Positions 34,384 to 39,256 of a stretch of 39,256 bases of DNA are shown here, piece after piece (positions within the stretch are counted from its first letter, which is position 1; the number at the start of each line of letters is the position of its first letter). Under the pieces are notes generated by a model. It saw nothing but the letters and a program-made list of their open reading frames with translations. It was not told where the DNA came from and ran no database searches. The stretch lies in contig NZ_DATCTU010000084.1 in assembly GCF_036567765.1 (NCBI RefSeq), positions 1-39,256 of the forward strand, read 5' to 3'. Source of the stretch: Pseudobacteroides sp. GTDB lineage: Bacteria > Bacillota > Clostridia > Acetivibrionales > DSM-2933. The position numbers were made by a program, and so were the translations under genes.

Positions 34384-35050
34384 GGATGAGGTGACTATTG
34401 CCGAGTTGCAAAGAGATTATCTGAGTATAGACGGCTATGACGTACAAATTGAGAAGACGGGTGACGGAGGTCTTGCCAGGGCAAAGAAGGAAGACTTTGA
34501 TTTGATTATATTGGATTTGATGCTTCCTAATATTGATGGGTTTGAAATATGCCGAAAGATCAGGGAAGTTAAGAACATTCCGGTGCTTATGGTTTCAGCA
34601 AGAAAGGAAGACATAGATAAAATAAGAGGACTGGGATTGGGGGCAGATGACTATATAACAAAGCCCTTCAGCCCAAGTGAGTTAGTTGCAAGAGTCAAAG
34701 CCCATATAGCACGCTATGAGAGGCTTGTAGGAAGTATAGAAAAGAAAAATGCTGCTATAAATATAAGAAATCTTGTGATAGAAAAGGATTCCCGTAGAGT
34801 TTGGCTGGAGAACAGCGAGCTTATGTTAACTGGTAAGGAGTTTGATTTGCTTTTATTCCTTGCCCAAAACCCCAACAGGGTTTTTTCCAGGGATGAATTA
34901 TTTGATAAGATTTGGGGTATGGATGCCTGCGGTGACATTTCTACTGTCACAGTTCATATAAAAAAGGTCAGGGAAAAGATAGAAATGGATACCTCAAAGC
35001 CCCAGTACATCGAAACGATCTGGGGCATAGGGTATAGATTCAAGGTATAA
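34358..35050 (+). CDS. OmpR/PhoB-family response regulator
   Basis: 230 residues. The receiver domain (1-120) shows IIEDE, the phospho-acceptor Asp in LIILDLMLPNIDGFEICR, VSARKEDID and the K of TKPFSP. A winged-helix DNA-binding domain (about 135-230) follows, with LTGKEFDLLLFLAQNPNRVFSRDELFDKIWG and VTVHIKKVREKIE ending IWGIGYRF. The ATG at 34358 is favoured because GGTGAGGG lies just upstream. It probably controls the exporter genes in the same cluster in response to the kinase. A terminator follows immediately. Confidence 0.95.
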   Translation: MKKRILIIEDEVTIAELQRDYLSIDGYDVQIEKTGDGGLARAKKEDFDLIILDLMLPNIDGFEICRKIREVKNIPVLMVSARKEDIDKIRGLGLGADDYITKPFSPSELVARVKAHIARYERLVGSIEKKNAAINIRNLVIEKDSRRVWLENSELMLTGKEFDLLLFLAQNPNRVFSRDELFDKIWGMDACGDISTVTVHIKKVREKIEMDTSKPQYIETIWGIGYRFKV

Positions 35051-35052
35051 TG

Positions 35053-35083
35053 CCGCATCCCCTGTTAAGAGGATGCGGTTTAT
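35053..35083 (+). terminator. Terminator of the two-component cluster
   Basis: CCGCATCC (35053-35060) pairs perfectly with GGATGCGG (35071-35078) around a 10-base loop, followed by TTTATATAA. It lies 2 bases past the response-regulator stop. Confidence 0.85.
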
Positions 35084-35090
35084 ATAAACA

Positions 35091-35311
35091 ACTGCCGACT
35101 ACTATTAAATTATTTTCCGAAGTTTGTTTCCAGATACAAAATTTATTCGATTTTGTTCTTAAAACAAGCTTTTTTGATATGCCAGATTATGGAATCATCA
35201 CATAATTGTAATCTGGAAAATACTTTTTTCCAATCTTCTGTTGCATTGAAGGGCTGCCATATTAAAAGCGAATAATCCTTTAATAAATCAAAGAGGTATG
35301 TAGTCGGTAGT
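35091..35311. repeat. 221-base noncoding element with inverted ends
   Basis: ACTGCCGACTAC (35091-35102) and GTAGTCGGTAGT (35300-35311) are inverted at 11 of 12 positions, and the mismatch is a G-T wobble. Inside lies an 8-base stem, CCAGATTA (35182-35189) with TAATCTGG (35219-35226). No ORF is present. It could be a MITE-like element or the gene of a folded RNA closed by a long-range stem. No convincing target-site duplication is seen. From 35312 to 35433 nothing else is recognised except the ribosome site of the next gene. Confidence 0.5.
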
Positions 35312-35433
35312 CAATTCTATTATATATTATGTAAAAATAACGAAATGTTTCATAATTTTTTAAAATTATTATCTCAACCTTTAAATGTATATTATTATTG
35401 CAAAACCGAAACAATATTTTTGGAGGTGTTATT

Positions 35434-35586
35434 ATGACAACTATCAACTGTTCATTAAATTGTATTTATCAGGCAGATGGAATGTGCAATCTCGAGAACA
35501 CCACTATGCAATCAATTTCTTCAAATCCGGAATGCATTTATTTTCAGGAAAGAGAATCCGGAGTGCCAAGCCTTGAATTTAGATAA
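35434..35586 (+). CDS. Small Cys-rich clostridial protein
   Basis: 50 residues, MTTINCSLNCIYQADGMCNL at the front, with cysteines arranged C-x3-C-x7-C-x15-C. This pattern is known from short clostridial proteins that databases often mislabel as hydroxymyristoyl-ACP dehydratase; the real function is unknown, and a metal site or redox role is plausible. TTTGGAGGTG lies 7 bases before the ATG. An upstream in-frame start has no ribosome site. It stands alone between the 221-base element and the M20 gene. Confidence 0.83.
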   Translation: MTTINCSLNCIYQADGMCNLENTTMQSISSNPECIYFQERESGVPSLEFR

Positions 35587-35788
35587 GGTAATTAATAGCA
35601 CTATTATATTTTATATTTAAATTTTTCACTCCATTTGTTATACTAAATTAAAAATGCTAATAATCTAACATTTGGCGGAACAAATAACGAATGGTTCAAC
35701 GGGATTTGTGGCAGACAAATGTATTAGATTAATCACTTTTAATATAAATCTAAAAAACTATTTGGCATATAATAAATGGGTGATAAAG

Positions 35789-36970
35789 TTGCTGACAGAT
35801 CAAATTAGGAGACATTCAACAGAAGTTTTTGGCAGGTTGGTTTATATAAGGAGGGAAATTCATAAATACCCGGAGCTGGGATTTAATGAGTTTAAAACAT
35901 CCGGACTTATAAGATCCTTTCTGGAAGAATTGGGACTTGATGTATCAGGCTTTGCCAAGACAGGCCTTGCTGCTACAATTACAGGAAAGCCTGACGGCAA
36001 AACAGTTGCCATAAGGGCAGATATTGATGCACTTCCTATAAAGGAAGAAAACACATTTGAGTTTGCATCAAGGAATGTAGGCAAGATGCATGCCTGTGGT
36101 CATGATGGGCATACAGCAATTGTGCTTGGAGCAGCTTATGTCTTATCAAGGCTCAAGGACTTTTTAAACGGCAGTGTAAAACTTATATTTCAACCTGCAG
36201 AAGAGGGTCTGGGCGGTGCTGAAGTTATGATAAATGAAGGGGTTTTAGATAATCCCAAAGTTGATGCCATAATTGGAACACATGTCAGTCCCTTGATTAA
36301 CACTGGTTTCATATCTGTAAGAAAAGGACCTGTTATGGCGGAACCAACCGAATTTGAAATTACTATAATAGGTAAAAGCGGCCATGGGGCCCAGCCGGAG
36401 AATGCCATAAATCCCATTACTATTGGAGCCCTTGTGGTAGAAAAGTTTAAGGGCATTGTTAAAACCAGCAGTGACCCTTTGAAAAGAGCTGTTCTGACTG
36501 TTACGTGCTTTAATGCGGGGAATGCTTCAAATATAATACCTGATAGTGTTTCTATAAGAGGAACCATAAGAACCTTTGACAAAGAAATTCGCACTTTTAT
36601 CACAGACAGTATGGAAGAAGTGTTAAAGGAGGAAACCCAAAAGGCAGGAGCTGCATACAAATTTAAAGCTAATAACGGATATCCTCCGGTGATAAATGAT
36701 GACAATTTAGTTGATAAATTTATAGACTCCTCAGAAAAAATTATCGATTCAAAAAATATTATAACAAGCCAGGAGCCTTCCATGCTTGCAGAGGATTTTT
36801 CATATTATTCCAGGCTGGTACCGGGAACATATTTTCACCTAGGATGCAGGAGTCAAATGTGCAATGAGGTGATTAATCTCCACAACAGCAAGTTCAATTT
36901 GGATGAAAACTGCATAAAAACAGGTGTTGAGCTTATGTCTCAATTTGCATTGGATTATTTAAAATATTAG
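35789..36970 (+). CDS. M20-family amidohydrolase/aminoacylase
   Basis: 393 residues of the M20D (HipO/AbgB-like) metallopeptidase family, which removes N-acyl groups from amino acids or cleaves related amides. Metal and catalytic motifs are intact: ADIDALPI, HACGHDGH (metal ligands) and PAEEGLGGA (catalytic Glu). The dimerisation domain includes GKSGHGAQPENAINPI, and the last ligand lies near HLGCR. A TTG at 35789 is preferred: GGGTGA lies 5 bases before it and MLTDQIRRHSTEVFGRLVYI is a normal family N-terminus; a GTG at 35780 is the alternative. No signal peptide. It is convergent with the PC4-like gene, 9 bases away. Confidence 0.9.
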   Translation: MLTDQIRRHSTEVFGRLVYIRREIHKYPELGFNEFKTSGLIRSFLEELGLDVSGFAKTGLAATITGKPDGKTVAIRADIDALPIKEENTFEFASRNVGKMHACGHDGHTAIVLGAAYVLSRLKDFLNGSVKLIFQPAEEGLGGAEVMINEGVLDNPKVDAIIGTHVSPLINTGFISVRKGPVMAEPTEFEITIIGKSGHGAQPENAINPITIGALVVEKFKGIVKTSSDPLKRAVLTVTCFNAGNASNIIPDSVSIRGTIRTFDKEIRTFITDSMEEVLKEETQKAGAAYKFKANNGYPPVINDDNLVDKFIDSSEKIIDSKNIITSQEPSMLAEDFSYYSRLVPGTYFHLGCRSQMCNEVINLHNSKFNLDENCIKTGVELMSQFALDYLKY

Positions 36971-36979
36971 GTTTATTCT

Positions 36980-37204
36980 TTATTCAATGGAGCCGATATA
37001 TTTTTTTAGTTCCTCAAGGCTTTCAAAGGGTATTGCCACACCTTTTTGACTTGGTCTATAATCATCGGCATTGCTGTCATACCAGAAAGTTCTAATGTCG
37101 ATGTATTTCTTATCCTTTTTCTCAACTACCTTTATTTGAATTTCCTCGCGGCTGTTTTTGCCCAGCTTTCCAATTAATTCTTCCTTATCCCAAAAATCTG
37201 CCAT
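36980..37204 (-). CDS. PC4/YdbC-family ssDNA-binding protein
   Basis: 74 residues with the PC4 (transcriptional coactivator p15) fold: KKYIDIRTFWYDSNADDYRP followed by SQKGVAIPFESLEELKKYI is the family's strand-strand-helix core. Related bacterial YdbC proteins bind single-stranded DNA as dimers and may help in repair or transcription. GGAGG lies 7 bases before the ATG. The gene has an unusually long, structured leader (37205 to about 37315), which might allow the nucleic-acid-binding product to regulate its own expression. Confidence 0.88.
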   Translation of the reverse strand: MADFWDKEELIGKLGKNSREEIQIKVVEKKDKKYIDIRTFWYDSNADDYRPSQKGVAIPFESLEELKKYIGSIE

Positions 37205-37211
37205 TATTATG

Positions 37212-37327
37212 CCTCCATAGATATGATTTTGTTATGTCTATGAAATTATGGTGCATGCTGCACCACGATTTCCCACGACAACGACTTATGTTACAAAATC
37301 ATTTCATGATTTTGTTCTTACATTATA
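37212..37327 (-). promoter_or_regulatory. Extended -10 promoter and structured 5' leader of the PC4-like gene
   Basis: On the minus strand TGGTATAAT (-10 at 37322-37327) predicts a start near 37315 and a leader of about 110 bases. Three hairpins are seen in it: ACAAAATCAT/ATGATTTTGT (37306-37315 with 37293-37302, 3-base loop) at the very 5' end; TGGTGCA/TGCACCA (37249-37265); and CATAGA/TCTATG (37216-37242), which includes one G of the ribosome site. The loop of the third holds another ACAAAATCAT (37223-37232) able to pair with the 37293-37302 arm, so alternative or kissing structures are possible. Confidence 0.55.
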
Positions 37328-37438
37328 CCAAGGGTGTTTTCCTTTTGGAATAGTGTTTCAAAATTTTAAATTTATATGCTTCGGGTATTATAGGAAAATG
37401 ACGATATAAATAGTGAAGAAAAAAAAGGGGGCTTTTTT

Positions 37439-38095
37439 ATGTTTGAGTTCTTAAAAAGAAAAGCCAATTCTTTACAGGGTATTATTAAGAAGAGTAATAC
37501 AAAGAATAAGCTTGATAAAAAGGTTTTAAGAAAAAACGATATTTCATTATTAATACTTGATGAAAGATGGAACAGTCTTTTTAAGAACACTGAAAGAACT
37601 TCCGAAATTATTGTAAGTGAAGATAAGCTTAAAGAGCTCTTAAAGCTGCAATCCAGGCTCTTGACCGAGTCAAAGGAGATCTCGCTTCATAAAAAGGATC
37701 TGATGAGTAGGATTATTCAGCTTACTAAGGAGGTTTTCGACAAAAACAATGAAGATGCAAAAAAAGAAATGAGCTCATGTGAAAAAGAAATTAAACAGAT
37801 TAATGAAAGGCTTGGTGCGATAGAGGAAGAGATTGAGAATATACCTGATCGAATAAAAGAGGCTAATCTGGAGCTTTTGGAAGTAACTATCAATATCGTA
37901 TATTATAAAATAAGGTTTAACCAAAAACGTATAAAAGAGCTTGAGGCATTGATTGAAGATGCCAAATCGAGACTTAAAGGATATATCGAAGAAAAGGAAA
38001 CTTTAGCAGAAAATGATACAGACATTTATTCTTATTTTCATGATCTGCTAGGCGGAGAAGAGCTTGAGAAACTGGATAAAGAATTTTTCGGGTAG
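37439..38095 (+). CDS. Coiled-coil protein of unknown function
   Basis: 218 residues, highly charged and almost entirely helical. Heptad-like stretches run from about residue 60 to 195 (for example KEISLHKKDLMSRIIQLTKE, KEIKQINERLGAIEEEIE, KELEALIEDAKSRLKGYIEE). No membrane segment or signal peptide. It resembles conserved clostridial hypotheticals of similar size. The ribosome site is AAAAGGGGG, 7 bases before the ATG. It ends at its own terminator and seems monocistronic. Confidence 0.8.
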   Translation: MFEFLKRKANSLQGIIKKSNTKNKLDKKVLRKNDISLLILDERWNSLFKNTERTSEIIVSEDKLKELLKLQSRLLTESKEISLHKKDLMSRIIQLTKEVFDKNNEDAKKEMSSCEKEIKQINERLGAIEEEIENIPDRIKEANLELLEVTINIVYYKIRFNQKRIKELEALIEDAKSRLKGYIEEKETLAENDTDIYSYFHDLLGGEELEKLDKEFFG

Positions 38096-38123
38096 ATGAA
38101 AAGTTATTAAGTATCAATATATT

Positions 38124-38173
38124 AAAAGTGATTTTGCTGCCAAAGTGGGTAAGGCAGGCAGAATCGCTTTTTT
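38124..38173 (+). terminator. Terminator of the coiled-coil gene
   Basis: A long stem, AAAAGTGATTTTGCTGCC (38124-38141) with its imperfect complement ending at 38170 (one bulged G, two wobbles), runs straight into TTTTTT. It lies 30 bases past the stop. Confidence 0.85.
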
Positions 38174-38313
38174 AATGTCTAGGAAACTCATGACAATTAA
38201 TTTACAAGGATATTAAGTGCATTTTATATAAATTTAACTGCATGAATTTTTTTATGCTTTTACGAAGATAATATAATTAAAAATTAAAGAAGTATGAAAA
38301 GGAGTTGTTATTT

Positions 38314-38535
38314 ATGAATAGGACACCACTTGACAGATTGTCATTAATTATAGTTATTATTGGAGCATTAAACTGGTTATCAATAGGTCTATTCAGAATT
38401 GACCTTGTTGCATCCATGTTTGCAAATCCAACAACTATACCAAGCAGGGTAGTATATACAATAGTAGGTCTTGCAGGATTGTACTGCATTAGCTTGCTGT
38501 TTAGGGAAAACGTACCTGCTAAGGACCAGGCTTAA
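38314..38535 (+). CDS. DUF378-family small membrane protein
   Basis: 73 residues with two membrane helices (LSLIIVIIGALNWLSIGLF and VVYTIVGLAGLYCISLLF) and the GALNWLSIGLF signature of DUF378, a common small membrane protein of unknown function in clostridia and other bacteria. AAGGAG lies 9 bases before the ATG at 38314. It is flanked by noncoding DNA on both sides and is likely a single-gene unit. Confidence 0.88.
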   Translation: MNRTPLDRLSLIIVIIGALNWLSIGLFRIDLVASMFANPTTIPSRVVYTIVGLAGLYCISLLFRENVPAKDQA

Positions 38536-38581
38536 TCTATAAAAGCTTAAGTTCTGATTCAATTTAGCAAATATAGCATTC

Positions 38582-38639
38582 TTCGTATGCTCACGGCAGC
38601 TTAGCATTTAGGAATATCTAAGTGCCAAGAGCATACGAA
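38582..38639 (-). terminator. Long hairpin after the 44-residue peptide gene
   Basis: TTCGTATGCTC (38582-38592) and GAGCATACGAA (38629-38639) are perfect 11-base arms; inside, GGCA pairs with TGCC and CTTAG with CTAAG, giving one extended stem-loop. On the minus strand it lies 18 bases past the stop of the small peptide gene and is followed by GAATGCTATATTTG, a weak U tail. It may also mark a small structured RNA. Confidence 0.55.
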
Positions 38640-38657
38640 AAATGTTTTATAGGGCTG

Positions 38658-38792
38658 TTACTCGTTAGCAGTCATATGGGGCTTGTCCACTGTACAGTTA
38701 AATCCATGAGAATCGGTACAGATGTCTTTGTTTTGAATAATAATATTTTTATCTTTTTCCGATAACTTTAAAACTTTACCTTCCAAATTCAT
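38658..38792 (-). CDS. 44-residue peptide, possible precursor peptide
   Basis: From the ATG at 38792 the product begins MNLEGKVLKLSEKDKNIII and ends NKDICTDSHGFNCTVDKPHM plus TANE. GGGGG lies 8 bases before this ATG; an ATG 6 bases earlier is too close to it. The N-terminal half is charged and leader-like. The C-terminal half carries two Cys with neighbouring Thr and Ser, as in precursors of ribosomal peptides, but no modification enzyme is adjacent. It could equally be a small metal-binding or spore protein. No family was recognised. A long hairpin follows the gene. Confidence 0.6.
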   Translation of the reverse strand: MNLEGKVLKLSEKDKNIIIQNKDICTDSHGFNCTVDKPHMTANE

Positions 38793-38909
38793 TGTCATTA
38801 CCCCCTTCAACTTAGATAAATATATATTACCCGCCGATGTTGTGTTTAAACAATTATTTTAATATGGATAAAAACCTTAGAGGATAATATAAATGACGGA
38901 GGTATCTAT

Positions 38910-39089
38910 ATGCCAAAGAATTCTTTGCTTAATGGTGCAAGAGGTAAGTATAGTGCATTGAAATATGAAATGTCCAAAGAGGCAGCAATTGACGAAAGCT
39001 CTGTAATATTGAAAGGGTTGGGCTTTGATAGCGATACTGCAATTGACAGCAATACTATTGATAAGATAATTGAACTATCTGAAAAATAA
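38910..39089 (+). CDS. Small SASP-like protein
   Basis: 59 residues beginning MPKNSLLNGARGKYSALKYE. The segment ARGKYSALKYEMSKEAAID resembles the first conserved helix of alpha/beta-type small acid-soluble spore proteins, which bind DNA in the spore (ALDQLKYEIAxEFGV). The second conserved region is divergent: SNTIDKIIELSEK stands where GEITKRLVxMAE is usual. It is therefore a divergent SASP or a related spore protein. GGAGG lies 7 bases before the ATG, and a terminator follows directly. It is divergent from the 44-residue peptide gene, 117 bases away. Confidence 0.65.
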   Translation: MPKNSLLNGARGKYSALKYEMSKEAAIDESSVILKGLGFDSDTAIDSNTIDKIIELSEK

Positions 39090-39094
39090 AAAAT

Positions 39095-39113
39095 GGGGGC
39101 AATGCCCCCTTTC
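39095..39113 (+). terminator. Terminator of the SASP-like gene
   Basis: GGGGGC (39095-39100) pairs with GCCCCC (39104-39109) around a 3-base loop and is followed by TTTC. It lies 5 bases past the stop. From here to the window end (39256) only A/T-rich sequence is seen, with a TATAAT-like box near 39199 but no gene. Confidence 0.85.
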
Positions 39114-39256
39114 TACGAAAACAATAAAAAAAATTAAAAAAGCTAAAAAAATATCATAAAATTTCGGCTTAAATATTGAATATTTATGAAATTTAATATA
39201 TAATACTGGTTAATTTCCAGATAATTTACTAATTTTTAATTAATTTTACTTATTTT

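Noticed and set aside
35672..35788. In-frame upstream extension of the M20 gene to a TTG at 35672
   Set aside because: The extra 39 residues do not resemble the family and have no ribosome site, while GGGTGA and a normal N-terminus fit the TTG at 35789.
36190..36783. 197-codon open frame on the minus strand inside the M20 amidohydrolase gene
   Set aside because: It is antisense to a gene with intact catalytic motifs and has no family signature or ribosome site.
1..39256. tRNA, rRNA, CRISPR arrays, insertion sequences, prophage genes and known riboswitches
   Set aside because: Both strands were read for cloverleaf ends, regular spacer repeats, transposase or integrase motifs and conserved riboswitch cores. 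Nothing convincing was found, including before ddh, where a lysine riboswitch might have been expected.

Overview
The window is AT-rich DNA from a spore-forming, low-GC Gram-positive anaerobe of the class Clostridia. The closest match in style is the Ruminiclostridium/Acetivibrio/Pseudobacteroides group, but the species cannot be fixed from sequence alone. Supporting evidence is a WalRK-type operon tail, a YtxC sporulation protein, a SASP-like peptide, meso-diaminopimelate dehydrogenase, small clostridial Cys-rich and DUF378 proteins, strong GGAGG ribosome sites and frequent TTG/GTG starts. No rRNA, tRNA, CRISPR array, transposase or prophage gene is visible. Most of the window looks chromosomal with scattered lineage-specific genes.

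Region 1 (1-7.2 kb) holds cell-wall and housekeeping genes. It starts with the end of the wal operon (walH partial, walI), then murA with its own promoter, walJ and rlmH. Next are a two-gene Xre regulator/peptide deformylase operon with a double dyad operator, and ddh for lysine/meso-DAP synthesis. Region 2 (7.4-17.3 kb) is a mosaic of single genes: a YvbH-like PH protein with an AraC regulator, an exported DJ-1/PfpI protein, a clipped LysM gene, msrAB, an HD-GYP protein, an OGG-type glycosylase, a DUF6062 Cys-cluster protein, a P-loop/Asp23-like fusion, a membrane protein and ytxC.

Region 3 (17.5-26.3 kb), mostly on the minus strand, carries unusual multidomain proteins: a LacI-type sugar-sensor domain fused to a histidine kinase, a YkuD-like L,D-transpeptidase, a HemN-like radical SAM enzyme fused to a Nudix domain, a DUF1287 lipoprotein, a Ca-loop protein and a small lipoprotein. 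Gene remnants lie between them. Region 4 (26.3-35.1 kb) starts with a small protein showing motifs like those of family A DNA polymerases. It continues with an SdpR/SdpI regulator-immunity pair lacking its toxin, a GME-fold protein, a PadR-DUF4180 fusion, and a six-step module of secreted protein, ABC exporter, sensor kinase and response regulator. Region 5 (35.1-39.3 kb) has small genes: a Cys-rich peptide, an M20 amidohydrolase, a PC4-like ssDNA-binding protein with a structured leader, a coiled-coil protein, DUF378, a 44-residue Cys/Thr/Ser peptide and a SASP-like peptide.

A common regulatory theme is visible. Three small regulators (Xre, SdpR, PadR) each sit behind a near-consensus promoter carrying two copies of a dyad, which is typical of autorepression. 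The most interesting candidates for undescribed biology are the polymerase-like protein at 26313-27212, the radical SAM-Nudix fusion, the Xre-deformylase operon, the PC4-gene leader RNA and the 44-residue peptide.
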